DNA of 64,000 bases from JBBRDU01 sp038230335 (GTDB lineage: Bacteria; Verrucomicrobiota; Verrucomicrobiia; Chthoniobacterales; UBA10450): positions 319,483 to 383,482 of the forward strand of contig JBBRNL010000004.1 of assembly GCA_038230335.1 (NCBI GenBank), given 5' to 3'. Below, in pieces: positions 55,919-64,000 of this stretch (positions are counted from its first letter, which is position 1; every line of letters begins with the position of its first letter). The notes beneath the pieces were generated by a model that made no database searches, was not told where the DNA came from, and saw nothing but the letters and a program-made list of their open reading frames with translations. A program made the translations under genes and the position numbers.

Positions 55919-57883
55919 CTAGGGAGAGGGCTCGCCGATTTCAGCGGTGAACAGCAATAAACTGATAATCGTATAATCGTTCGCCGGCTCAACGGTCGGC
56001 CAGTCGATCACGTTATCGACAAAGGTAATGCCGCTGGTCGTGCGGAATGATCCGAACTGATCGAAGCCGGGCGGGGTCGTCATCATCCCGTCGAGCGCCT
56101 CAAGTCCGGCAAGCTCAGACGCGGGAGCGGGTCCATCCACGACCGCTCCAAGCAAAATAGGAGAGGCGCCGTCGTGCGATCCGGAAAGATTCGCCACCTG
56201 ATGTTGGGGCCAGAAGGGGTAAGTCGAGCCCGCTCCGATGATAAATGAAACGCCCCACGCATTCATTCCCAGAACCCAATCGCGCTGTTGCTGCGCGAAT
56301 CGCTCGAAATCATGCGCGCCGGTCAGCTTCCTGTAGAAATCCGCGGTGACCGCGTAGCCGAGGGCATGCGGTACGATATCGGAACCGCCCGCATAAGGCA
56401 GCCCCAGCCCGAAGGAATCCCGCGCGGCCTGCGTGGAACCGATGGCGAGCTGTGCGTTTAAGTCGTTGATGAGATCTGCCTGGTGGACCTCAAGCGGCGA
56501 CGAAACTCCGGCGAGGGCGAGGGCATGACATAGTTCGTAATGCGCCAACGCGCTCACATCATAAAGATTCAAGGAATCCTGCAGATGATTGCGACTCGCG
56601 ATGTACTGCTGTGCCCAATGAGTCGACTGCTGAAGATAAAATATTGAATCCGAATGGAGAAGACCGGCCGGTGGCCGCGGCAGCGCCGTCGCGAAATAGA
56701 GTTCAACGGCCGCCCATTCGAGATCATCACGCCACTCGACCTCAGGGTAATTGTCGTAAGGCGAAGTCGTCAGCAAACGGCCGACGGCACGCGTCCGGGC
56801 CAGGTCAAAAATAGTCTGAGCAGCCAGGAGACAGTGGCTGGCATAAACCGGATCACTTTCATGAAAGACTTGGGCGCCGAGGGCGAGAGCAGCGGCCATG
56901 CGTCCGGCCAGGTTCGGACTGATGCGGGTGCCGCCTCGGCCGGCTCTGAAAACCGGACGATGTTTTACGTAAAAGTAAAACTGCGCGGGCATGCTATCGG
57001 CCAGAAGGTCATCCATCTCTGGTAGCCGCCAGAGGTCGTGATCACTTCCAATCGTGCCGTTTTTATCTCCATCCGTCAGACCCACCTGGTAGTAGAGGGT
57101 CTGCGAATCCTGGTCCCACATTTTGAGAAGCCAATCCAAGCCGAAGCGGCTCTCGCGCGCAAAATCACCACCCGCGGAAAGAAGCGTCGGGTATTCCCGC
57201 AGAGCGAACAGCATCAGACCTTGCACATAACTGGCCGTCTCCACGAACTTCACGTAATCGCCCGCGTCGAACCATCCGCCGGAAACGTCGATCGGACCGG
57301 CGACAGCTTTGAGCGGGCTCGTCAGGAAACCGTTCGACGTGTAATCCGGACGGGAGTACACGCTAGCCATTTCATCCTCCAGGTGGGATGGCTGGCGCGA
57401 CAAAACGGAAGGAATCACATCCGGTCCATCCCGCTGCGCTTGGAAATAGAAGAGAAGATGGGCGATGCCACTGGCGTAAAGCTCCGCCGGTGACCCTATG
57501 CGAAAAACAGGCGAGACCACTCTGGCTGTGCCGATCAGCTGGATGAGATAAGTGCCCGGAGCGGTGACGCTGCTGAAATCGATTTTGTAGGTGTTTGGAT
57601 AGGCGAGATTCCACGGTCCCTGGTTGGCTTCGGGAATCGCGGCACTGAAAACAGCCAGCCCGCTGCTCGAATCGACTAAAGAAAATGTGCCGCTGAGCGG
57701 CTCGTTCGACAGGACGATGGCGCGCTTCGGCTGACCGGCAATATAGCCAACCTGATTGACTCGTACATATGCGGTGGGCGCCGCGCCATGACACAGTGCG
57801 CAGGCCCCCATAAGACCGAGCAGCGAGTATCGAGCTACCGAATTCAGAATCAATGATTTAACAGAGCGGCGCGGCGAAGCCAA
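55919..57883 (-). CDS. Secreted GH9 endoglucanase-like enzyme
   Basis: This 654-residue exported protein has a signal peptide (SVARYSLLGLMGACALCHGA), an N-terminal immunoglobulin-like CelD_N domain (YVRVNQVGYIAGQPKRAIVL) and a GH9 catalytic domain from about residue 130. The invariant GH9 motifs are present: GGWFDAGDYVKFVETASYV with the catalytic base Asp, and the later NDYT-containing C-terminal segment (EPANDYTIISLL), where Glu is the acid. GH9 enzymes cut beta-1,4-glucans such as cellulose in plant cell walls. No carbohydrate-binding module or dockerin is seen. Confidence 0.9.
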   Translation of the reverse strand: MASPRRSVKSLILNSVARYSLLGLMGACALCHGAAPTAYVRVNQVGYIAGQPKRAIVLSNEPLSGTFSLVDSSSGLAVFSAAIPEANQGPWNLAYPNTYKIDFSSVTAPGTYLIQLIGTARVVSPVFRIGSPAELYASGIAHLLFYFQAQRDGPDVIPSVLSRQPSHLEDEMASVYSRPDYTSNGFLTSPLKAVAGPIDVSGGWFDAGDYVKFVETASYVQGLMLFALREYPTLLSAGGDFARESRFGLDWLLKMWDQDSQTLYYQVGLTDGDKNGTIGSDHDLWRLPEMDDLLADSMPAQFYFYVKHRPVFRAGRGGTRISPNLAGRMAAALALGAQVFHESDPVYASHCLLAAQTIFDLARTRAVGRLLTTSPYDNYPEVEWRDDLEWAAVELYFATALPRPPAGLLHSDSIFYLQQSTHWAQQYIASRNHLQDSLNLYDVSALAHYELCHALALAGVSSPLEVHQADLINDLNAQLAIGSTQAARDSFGLGLPYAGGSDIVPHALGYAVTADFYRKLTGAHDFERFAQQQRDWVLGMNAWGVSFIIGAGSTYPFWPQHQVANLSGSHDGASPILLGAVVDGPAPASELAGLEALDGMMTTPPGFDQFGSFRTTSGITFVDNVIDWPTVEPANDYTIISLLLFTAEIGEPSP

Positions 57884-57960
57884 CTCGTATAACGCTGAGT
57901 TTGCAACGAAACCGGCAAGTTAACGCTGAACAAAGCCCGCGCGGCGGAATCTAACAAGGT

Positions 57961-58314
57961 ATGACAAATTACAGAACGGCGACGATTTTGTGCGCCCTCT
58001 TCATCTCGACGGATACCCTGTGGGCTGGCGCGGCCAAAGGTAGCCTCATAAAAGAAGCAAGCGTCACGCGGTCGGAAGCAGAGCACATTGCCCTTTCGCA
58101 GGTTCGCGATGGCAAGATTCACTCGGCCGAGCTTGAAAAAGAGCACGGCAAGCTGATTTGGTCGTTCGACATTTCGCGACCCGGTACGAAAAATATCACC
58201 GAGCTTCAGGTCGACGCAAAGAGTGGGAAGATTGTATCGACCCAAACGGAGACGCCGAAAGATCAGGCCACGGAAGCCGCGGCCGACAAAGCCAAAACAA
58301 CCCGCCGACGGTAA
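57961..58314 (+). CDS. Secreted PepSY-domain protein
   Basis: This 117-residue exported protein has a signal peptide (TATILCALFISTDTLWAGA) and one PepSY-like domain: SVTRSEAEHIALSQVRDGKI, ELEKEHGKLIWSFDISRPGT and ITELQVDAKSGKIVSTQTE. PepSY domains inhibit or regulate peptidases and iron-uptake proteins. The tail is a basic low-complexity segment. It is divergent from the GH9 gene. Confidence 0.8.
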   Translation: MTNYRTATILCALFISTDTLWAGAAKGSLIKEASVTRSEAEHIALSQVRDGKIHSAELEKEHGKLIWSFDISRPGTKNITELQVDAKSGKIVSTQTETPKDQATEAAADKAKTTRRR

Positions 58315-58421
58315 GGGACAGCCGGGCGTTACCGGAATCAGACACTTTCCCGACCGAGTCGCGAAAGTGCCGCGAGTTTTGATTCACTTTCTTTTCCGGG
58401 CTCTCGTATGCTTGGGCCGAA

Positions 58422-59225
58422 ATGAAATCCTTGCATCCTGCCTGGCAAAACAAAGGCCAGATCGTCATCGGGATGCTTCACCTTCCCGCCCTCCCCGGGT
58501 CTCCGCAGTCGCTTCTGTCGCTTCCTGAAATTCGAGACCATGTGCTCCACGACGCGGAAAGATTAGCCAAGGGCGGCGTCGACGGCCTGATGATGGAGAA
58601 TTTCGGGGATATTCCTTTCTACCCCAATCGCGTACCCGCTTCCGTAGTCGCGCACATGACGGCACTGGCTTGCGACGTGCACGCCCAAATCGATTTGCCA
58701 CTTGGAATCAATGTTCTGCGCAATGATGGACGGAGCGCTTTGGCCGTCGCGCATGCGTCGGACGCCACTTTCATTCGGGTGAACGTGCTTTGCGGAGCGC
58801 GCGTCGCAGACCAGGGATTGATCCAAGGAATTGCTCATGAATTGCTGCGCGAACGCTCAATGCTCGGCGCGAACGCCATCAAAATCTTCGCCGATGTCGA
58901 TGTGAAACATTCGGCGCCTCTAGCCGAACGGTCGCTCGACGCCGAAGTCGATGACCTGATCAAGCGCGGTTTGGCTGACGCAATCGTGGTGAGTGGTGCG
59001 GGGACGGGAAAGGCAACCGATCCGGGCAAGGCACGTCGTGTAAAATCGGCCGCGCCCGACTCGGCCGTGTTTATTGGGAGCGGAATAACGGCCGAGACGA
59101 TCGGTGAATTCGCGGCAGCGGCTGACGGATTTATTGTGGGGACGGCGCTCAAGGGGGGCGGCGTTGCGACAAATCCGGTGGATCTCGATCGCGTGAAGAA
59201 TCTGATGAGCCAAATCAGAGGTTAG
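58422..59225 (+). CDS. btpA: BtpA/SgcQ family protein
   Basis: This 267-residue TIM-barrel protein belongs to the BtpA family. BtpA stabilises photosystem I in cyanobacteria; elsewhere its role is not known, and SgcQ sits in a sugar-type cluster of E. coli. Diagnostic parts are IGMLHLPALPGSPQSL, GGVDGLMMENFGDIPFYPN, PLGINVLRNDGRSALAVAHA, FIRVNVLCGARVADQGLIQG and the final DGFIVGTALKGGGVATNPVD phosphate-binding-like loop. No photosystem genes are present, so the metabolic role is open. Confidence 0.88.
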   Translation: MKSLHPAWQNKGQIVIGMLHLPALPGSPQSLLSLPEIRDHVLHDAERLAKGGVDGLMMENFGDIPFYPNRVPASVVAHMTALACDVHAQIDLPLGINVLRNDGRSALAVAHASDATFIRVNVLCGARVADQGLIQGIAHELLRERSMLGANAIKIFADVDVKHSAPLAERSLDAEVDDLIKRGLADAIVVSGAGTGKATDPGKARRVKSAAPDSAVFIGSGITAETIGEFAAAADGFIVGTALKGGGVATNPVDLDRVKNLMSQIRG

Positions 59226-59231
59226 AGTGAA

Positions 59232-59249
59232 TACGTTCGCACGAACGTA
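59232..59249. promoter_or_regulatory. Perfect 8-base palindrome upstream of a secreted protein gene
   Basis: TACGTTCG at 59232-59239 and CGAACGTA at 59242-59249 are perfect inverted repeats around CA. The site sits about 80 bases before the ATG of the large secreted protein and is not followed by a T-run, so an operator is more likely than a terminator. Confidence 0.4.
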
Positions 59250-59328
59250 ATATTCAGACCTACGAGGATTTCTTACACCTGCTAGATTGACTGTAAGCCG
59301 GGGCGAACGAGTATCACCGCCGCCCCCA

Positions 59329-61542
59329 ATGTCCCCTCCCGTTCGCCGGTTCCTCATCAGTCTCATTGCGGTTGCCGCCACCCTTGCGTCAGCCCACGCC
59401 AACACTCCTATCACTTTTACGCGTGATGAGGTGAATACCATGGCGAATCTTTGGGAAACGGACTGCGTTTCAGTATCGCCTTTGCCGAACGCGCAATATC
59501 CGACCGTCGCCGGCACCTGGGATTTCATTTTCCCGCACTCCAGTATTTCCTCCGATGGCGACATCCACGTCGACACGGCCATCAACTCCAGCGGCACGGG
59601 CACCACGAGCAGCAATACCGGCGGGTGTCCGCTGGTTTGCGAAGTGATCAATGCCACGCCGGCGCAATTGAGTCACCTCACTTCCCTGTCCAATCAGCAG
59701 GCGACTTTCCGCGGCGTATTCCGGTTTTACACCGAGCACGCGAGCGAGCGCCATTTCGAACTTCATCCGGTGACGCAGTTGCAGCGCTGGAACGGGTCCA
59801 CTTTCGTGCAGGACACTGACTATCTGCCGAACATCGTGGCCGACCCCGACGGCACAACTCACGGGTCCTCCGTTCTGGCTGGAGTCTTCGACGGATCGCA
59901 AACGGTGAGCGCCACCATCGCGGCCGACAACATCAACGTGAATTTCACATTTCCGAGTCCGAGCGTGAATTACGTCCAGTACGTGGGCACGGCCATGTCT
60001 CCGATTCAATCAGACGCGCTCGGGCAATATTTTCTCTTCCGCCCGGATCTTGTGCCGGGCGTGACGACCCGCTGCCGCCTGATCTCGAACAGCGCAGCGG
60101 CGGCGGCCGCGGCAGTGCTTGTCGCCAACCAGAGCGTCACGGTGAACGGCTTGACCCGCACCGATATGTCCGGGGTTGCGTCTCAGATTTCGACGATGGT
60201 AGCGAACCAGCAGAAAACATTCGCCCGACCGATTGAGCTGATCGTCCTCGCTTTGCCCGGGATTGGCCCTGGACCGACGCCTACGCCGAGTCCGACCGCT
60301 ACGCCATCGGCCACACCCACTCCGACAGTGACACCGACGCCAACGCCCAATGGGAAGACCTTCTCTAACGTCACGTCCATCGCCATCAGTGGAGCCGGCA
60401 CGGGAAAAGGAACGCCTTATCCGTCGGCTATATCGGTCAGTGGTCTTATCGGAAAAGTGACGAAAGTAACCGCGCAATTAAATGGAATCGGCGAAGCGAG
60501 CAGCGGCGACTTTGCCACCGATATCGACATCCAAATGGTTGGGCCGGGGGGACAGAACGTCATGTTGATTTCGGATGCAGGTGGCAGCGCGCGATTAAAC
60601 ACCGCTACGCTCACATTCGATGACGCTGCCGCGGCTCTCCTGCCGAAGACGAGTTCGATCGCGACGGGCGTTTATAAGCCGACTAACTACACGGGCGACT
60701 CAGATACGTTTCCAGCCCCCGCCCCGAGTGCACCCGGCCCATTGCTTTCCGTCTACAACAACACGGATCCAAATGGCACGTGGAATCTGTTTGTGCTGAA
60801 TGAATATTTTGCGGGCAAAGGCACCATCACAGGCGGCTGGAGCATCAACATAGACACGACCCCGGCTGCACCAATCGTGACCACGACCGCGGCCAGCTCC
60901 GTCGCTTCTACGATTGCAACCGTGAACGGCACGATTGATCCGTTAGGTCAGGGCAGCGCCTTTCAGTTTCAGCTCGGGACGGATGCGACTTATGGTTTTA
61001 CCCAGGTCGTGCAATCCGCCGGGAGCGGCACCGCGCCTCTGCCCGTGAATTTGAATCTGGCCGGATTGCGTCCGGGAACCACATATCATTACCGGTTAAC
61101 CGGCGGAAACAGCGCGGGCAGCGCCGCGGGAATCGACCGGACGTTCACCACCGCAGCCCTGGTCGATAGCGACGGTGACCTTATGCCGAATGATTACGAA
61201 AGCGCGAACGGACTGAACCCCAGTAATGCGGCCGATGCGGGCTTGGATGCGGACGGCGACGGTATGACCAATGTGCAGGAGTACTTCGCCGGAACGAACC
61301 CGCGGTCAGCTGCGAGTGTCTTACGCGTCATGTCAGTCGAGAAATCAGGCGGCGATATGGTCATCGCATTTCCGAGCGTGATAGGAAAAACGTATAGCGT
61401 CGAACAAAGTGTCGGTCCGAGCGGACCGTGGACCGTGCTCAGCAGTAACCTTCCGGGCACGGGGGATAACCTGAGTGTCGTGGACGTCGAAGCGGCGGAT
61501 ACGAATCAGCAGCGTTACTACCGGGTTTCGGTAGCGCCATAA
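59329..61542 (+). CDS. Large secreted protein with P-domain, FN3-like and calcium-binding modules
   Basis: This 737-residue exported protein has a signal peptide (FLISLIAVAATLASAHA) and a modular body. Residues 25-300 form an unknown domain with HFELHPVTQLQRW, the E-[IL]-H-P-V motif also seen at 6344. A Thr-Pro linker follows. A P/proprotein-convertase-type beta domain comes next (VTKVTAQLNGIGEASSGDFA, DIDIQMVGPGGQNVMLISDA, WNLFVLNEYFAGKGTITGGW), then an FN3-like domain (LRPGTTYHYRLTGGNSAGSA), then thrombospondin type-3-like calcium loops (DSDGDLMPNDYESANGLNPS, DADGDGMTNVQEYFAGTNPR). It is probably cell-surface or extracellular. Confidence 0.8.
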   Translation: MSPPVRRFLISLIAVAATLASAHANTPITFTRDEVNTMANLWETDCVSVSPLPNAQYPTVAGTWDFIFPHSSISSDGDIHVDTAINSSGTGTTSSNTGGCPLVCEVINATPAQLSHLTSLSNQQATFRGVFRFYTEHASERHFELHPVTQLQRWNGSTFVQDTDYLPNIVADPDGTTHGSSVLAGVFDGSQTVSATIAADNINVNFTFPSPSVNYVQYVGTAMSPIQSDALGQYFLFRPDLVPGVTTRCRLISNSAAAAAAAVLVANQSVTVNGLTRTDMSGVASQISTMVANQQKTFARPIELIVLALPGIGPGPTPTPSPTATPSATPTPTVTPTPTPNGKTFSNVTSIAISGAGTGKGTPYPSAISVSGLIGKVTKVTAQLNGIGEASSGDFATDIDIQMVGPGGQNVMLISDAGGSARLNTATLTFDDAAAALLPKTSSIATGVYKPTNYTGDSDTFPAPAPSAPGPLLSVYNNTDPNGTWNLFVLNEYFAGKGTITGGWSINIDTTPAAPIVTTTAASSVASTIATVNGTIDPLGQGSAFQFQLGTDATYGFTQVVQSAGSGTAPLPVNLNLAGLRPGTTYHYRLTGGNSAGSAAGIDRTFTTAALVDSDGDLMPNDYESANGLNPSNAADAGLDADGDGMTNVQEYFAGTNPRSAASVLRVMSVEKSGGDMVIAFPSVIGKTYSVEQSVGPSGPWTVLSSNLPGTGDNLSVVDVEAADTNQQRYYRVSVAP

Positions 61543-61585
61543 CCTGTCGTTGTTGCAGAGTGATCGCCATACGCTAAGGACCTTT

Positions 61586-62611
61586 ATGAGATTGAGATGT
61601 TATTTTGTTTGTTTGATTGTTGCTTTGCTTGGACAGGGCGCGGAAGCGCAAGGCGAGCTGAAATTTCTCAAAAGTATCCCGATCGGCGGCGAAGGGGGCT
61701 GGGACTGTCTGTCCATGGATAGTGTGGCGCGGCGCCTTTATGTGACACACGCGACCAAGGTCGTGGTGGTGGATGTCGACCAGAACAAGGTTGTGGGAGA
61801 GATTGTCGATACCCCGGGCGTGCACGGATTCGCTATCGCGCCGGAGCTCTCTCGCGGATTCTCCAGCAATGGAAAGGAAGCGCGGGTCAGTGTGATCGAT
61901 CTGAAGACGCTCAAAACGGTGGCCAAGGTCGAAACGGGCGAAAACCCGGACGCCATCCTTTACGAGCCTGTCCACTCGGAGGTCTACGTTTTCAACGGAC
62001 GCGGGAATTCAGCGACTGTGATCGATGCAAAAACGAACAAGGTCGTGGCGACCGTTGCGCTTTCCGGCAAGCCGGAGTTCGCCGAGTCCGACGCCAAAGC
62101 TGGGAAAGTCTTCTGCAATATCGAAGACAAGAATCAAATCGACGTGATCGATGCGAAAACGCATGCGGTCGTAGCGTCGTGGCCCCTCGCCCCGAATGAA
62201 GAGCCGAGCGGGATCGCCTTCGATCAGGTGCATCACCGGCTCTTTGTTGGTTGTGGAAACAAAGTGATGGCCATGGTGGACAGCGAGAGTGGCAAAGTGA
62301 TGACGACGGTGCCGATTGGAGACGGGGTGGACGGCTGTGGGTTCGACGATGGCCTGCAATTGGCATTCGCTTCGTGTGGCGACGGCACCTTGACCATCGC
62401 GAAATTCAGTCCGCCCGATAAGCTCGTGCCTTTTCAGTCTCTAAAAACCGAGAAGGGTGCGCGTACCATGACGGTCGATCCCAAGACGCACCGCGTTTAC
62501 TCGGCTACGGCCGAGATCGCACCAGACCAAACGACCCCACCAGCGAGGGAGCGGCGGCGACCGAATTATGTGCCAGAGACCTTTCACGTACTGGTCTACG
62601 GGACCGAATAG
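61586..62611 (+). CDS. Exported YVTN-type beta-propeller protein
   Basis: This 341-residue exported protein has a signal peptide (YFVCLIVALLGQGAEAQG) and a seven-bladed YVTN-like propeller with repeating blade starts: RLYVTHATKVVVVDVDQNKV, GKEARVSVIDLKTLKTVAKV, VYVFNGRGNSATVIDAKTNK and RVYSATAEIAPDQ. It is likely a periplasmic scaffold or ligand-binding protein. The start follows AAGGA by six bases. It begins 43 bases after the previous secreted-protein gene, and the two may be co-transcribed. Confidence 0.85.
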   Translation: MRLRCYFVCLIVALLGQGAEAQGELKFLKSIPIGGEGGWDCLSMDSVARRLYVTHATKVVVVDVDQNKVVGEIVDTPGVHGFAIAPELSRGFSSNGKEARVSVIDLKTLKTVAKVETGENPDAILYEPVHSEVYVFNGRGNSATVIDAKTNKVVATVALSGKPEFAESDAKAGKVFCNIEDKNQIDVIDAKTHAVVASWPLAPNEEPSGIAFDQVHHRLFVGCGNKVMAMVDSESGKVMTTVPIGDGVDGCGFDDGLQLAFASCGDGTLTIAKFSPPDKLVPFQSLKTEKGARTMTVDPKTHRVYSATAEIAPDQTTPPARERRRPNYVPETFHVLVYGTE

Positions 62612-62709
62612 GGTCTCTCCGCAAGCACGGTAAGACGGTCTCCTTAGGACCGTTACATCGGTTTGATTTTGCGGGCCGCACGAGCACAAAAAATGCTCGA
62701 TACGGTGCC

Positions 62710-63054
62710 ATGGATCTAGCGGTCAAATCACGCCAACACGTCTCCCGCAATCGTCGCAGTGCAGACAATTCCACCGCTCGTTCCCACACCAGCCAATATG
62801 CGATTGAAGAGATCAATGCATACATCGCCGTCCGCGATGGACTGATCGAGGAAGCCGCGCAAGAGACAATCGAGGCCACGATCGAACGCCTCGTTCTAGC
62901 CAATAATTTTGTGGCAAACTGCCTTCGACCAACGCGGCCGCTATATATCACCCAGTGCCTGCCCGAAATTGACGCGGTGCGCGAGCTTCAGCGTTGCCAG
63001 ACGGTTGACGCCCGAATTGTTAAACTACGCGCACGGCTGGCCGCAGCCGGCTGA
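62710..63054 (+). CDS. Small helical hypothetical protein
   Basis: This 114-residue protein is mainly helical (YAIEEINAYIAVRDGLIEEA, ATIERLVLANNFVANC, LPEIDAVRELQRCQTVDARI). It shows no motif that I know. The opposite strand is also open here (62505-62951) but its composition is less protein-like. It converges on the thiolase gene. Confidence 0.45.
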   Translation: MDLAVKSRQHVSRNRRSADNSTARSHTSQYAIEEINAYIAVRDGLIEEAAQETIEATIERLVLANNFVANCLRPTRPLYITQCLPEIDAVRELQRCQTVDARIVKLRARLAAAG

Positions 63055-63075
63055 GCCGTCCCTGACCGTCCGCTC

Positions 63076-64000
63076 CTAGTCGCGGCCCCAAATCATGGCC
63101 ACGGACGTCGTCAGACTCCCGCCCATGTTAAAGGTCATGAACTTCTTCACGCCGGCGATTTGCCGAGCGTTCGCCTGTTCGGTCAGCTGCTGATAAGCAT
63201 CGACCACCTGTCGAACTCCGGTCGCTCCGACGGGGTGCCCGTCCCCGATCAATCCGCCTCCCGTATTAACCGGAATTTCCCAACCGACTTTTCCGCTGAT
63301 TTTTTCGTTGCGCACCTGCGGAAGCGCGGTGGCTCCGCTCATGGCCAGCTCCGCGCCTTTTCCGCGCTCAGCCAGGCCAAGGATTTCGTAGGCCACAATT
63401 TCGGTGATCGAAAAACAATCGTGCACTTCGACCCCGTGAATGTCGCGCGGTTTCAGCCCGGCCATGGCGAAAGCCTTATCGGCCGCCTTGGTAGCCGTAC
63501 TGAAGGTGGGCGCATCCTTCTTTTCCAAGGCCAGATAATCCGTCGTGCTGCCGAAGCCGAGCAAACGCGGAAGCTTGGATTTATCGAGCCCGTGGCGCTC
63601 GAGATATTTTGCAGAGACAAGAACGAGGCCGGCGGCGCCATCGGTGATTTGCGAACAATCGGAAACCTTGAGGGGTGGAGCTACGCTTGGATTCTTGTCC
63701 GAGACCTGCGAAGCCGCATCGTAGGTGAGATCGGCTTCCCGCATCTGGGCTAACGGATTCAAACGCGCGTGCGCGTAATTCTTATAGGCCACCCAGGACA
63801 GGGCCTTCTCAGAGGCCCCATATTTCTCAAAATAAATTTGGGCGATCCGACCGAACAATTTCGGGAACATGAAGTCGCCATACTCGGGACGTTCGATCTC
63901 GAAATCGGCGGCCGCGCCGAGAACATCCGAGCCGTCCTTGGACGACATCGTCTTCTGCTGCTCCGCGCCGACGACGAGGACGGCGTCGTGGAAGCCGCCC
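63076..64000 (-). CDS. Thiolase family protein, C-terminal part
   Basis: This is the last 308 or so residues of a thiolase-superfamily enzyme; its N-terminus lies beyond the right edge. Segments visible are ADLTYDAASQVSDKNPSVAP, SDCSQITDGAAGLVLVSAKY, the ITEIVAYEILGLAERGKGAE region, NTGGGLIGDGHPVGATGVRQ with the catalytic GHPVGATG His, and the C-terminal FNMGGSLTTSVAMIWGRD. This is the SCP2/acetyl-CoA acetyltransferase-like subgroup (in which the active Cys often shifts). It could act in beta-oxidation or in acyl-CoA synthesis; the first Cys motif is not in view. Confidence 0.88.
   Translation of the reverse strand, partial: GGFHDAVLVVGAEQQKTMSSKDGSDVLGAAADFEIERPEYGDFMFPKLFGRIAQIYFEKYGASEKALSWVAYKNYAHARLNPLAQMREADLTYDAASQVSDKNPSVAPPLKVSDCSQITDGAAGLVLVSAKYLERHGLDKSKLPRLLGFGSTTDYLALEKKDAPTFSTATKAADKAFAMAGLKPRDIHGVEVHDCFSITEIVAYEILGLAERGKGAELAMSGATALPQVRNEKISGKVGWEIPVNTGGGLIGDGHPVGATGVRQVVDAYQQLTEQANARQIAGVKKFMTFNMGGSLTTSVAMIWGRD

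Noticed and set aside
62505..62951. Minus-strand frame of 148 codons overlapping the propeller end
   Set aside because: It overlaps the well-supported propeller C-terminus and has a poor composition; the plus-strand gene at 62710 is more likely.
1..64000. Defence, toxin-antitoxin, prophage or biosynthetic cluster
   Set aside because: I looked for restriction, retron, CBASS, phage structural and NRPS/PKS genes. Only a class III adenylate cyclase (not a CD-NTase), NYN proteins without antitoxins and a lone GIY-YIG-like protein were found, which does not make a defence island.

Overview
The window is a GC-rich (roughly 59-60% by eye) bacterial chromosome segment with about 70 protein-coding genes on both strands, mostly single genes or short overlapping pairs. 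I saw no rRNA, tRNA, transposase, integrase, phage or CRISPR gene. The style suggests a soil or freshwater Verrucomicrobiota bacterium, perhaps close to Chthoniobacterales. The signs are many secreted proteins with Pro-Thr or Ser-Ala linkers, HAF-repeat, PQQ-like and YVTN propellers, a remnant of an acidobacterial-type duplicated ABC permease, a SET-domain protein and several families of short intergenic repeats. This is inference from protein families, not a marker-gene result.

Layout. 1-9.7 kb: the end of a 3-oxoacid CoA-transferase gene, an ACS-family MFS transporter, DUF1203, a two-gene (split) IcmF-type B12-dependent acyl-CoA mutase with its G-protein chaperone, a FabG-like reductase, an encapsulated-ferritin-like protein with no encapsulin gene beside it, a luciferase-like monooxygenase and an outer-membrane barrel. 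9.7-20.2 kb: a decayed permease, an acyltransferase, an AraC regulator, a cupin, a soluble GAF-GAF-PAS adenylate cyclase with a coiled-coil partner, low-complexity envelope proteins, a FecR-like protein, a SET-domain methyltransferase and repeat-rich spacers. 20.2-29.4 kb: an Fsr-like efflux protein, a GT-C-type membrane glycosyltransferase pair, an alcohol dehydrogenase, a MetE-like enzyme translationally coupled to a soluble hybrid histidine kinase, and a PQQ-like propeller with a chitobiase-type C-terminal domain. 29.4-37.6 kb: small membrane proteins, lipoproteins and secreted proteins, including a tandem paralogous pair and a HAF-repeat protein. 37.6-51.9 kb: NYN nuclease, YidB, AIM24, an AI-2E/B12-fold/GAF fusion, an M42 peptidase, solitary TonB C-terminal domains, MenA, a thin ferredoxin, a repeat lipoprotein, a GIY-YIG-like protein, an exported quinone oxidoreductase, a Kir channel, adenosine deaminase and a CPBP protease. 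52-64 kb: an MtnA plus class II aldolase salvage pair, DUF421, a second NYN/PIN-like protein, a GH9 glucanase, PepSY, BtpA, two large secreted proteins and a truncated thiolase.

How the genes work together. Carbon handling recurs: CoA-transferase, acyl-CoA mutase, FabG-like reductase and thiolase fit short-chain acyl-CoA or hydroxyacid metabolism, and GH9 fits plant polymer degradation. MtnA, the aldolase and nearby adenosine deaminase fit recycling of 5'-methylthioadenosine or 5'-deoxyadenosine.

The most striking signal is not a gene. The octamer TCGTTAGG (extended form ATCGTTAGGC) occurs 22 times by hand count against about 2 expected. It is read in different codon frames, in both orientations and in gene leaders, so it looks like a DNA-level signal of this genome.
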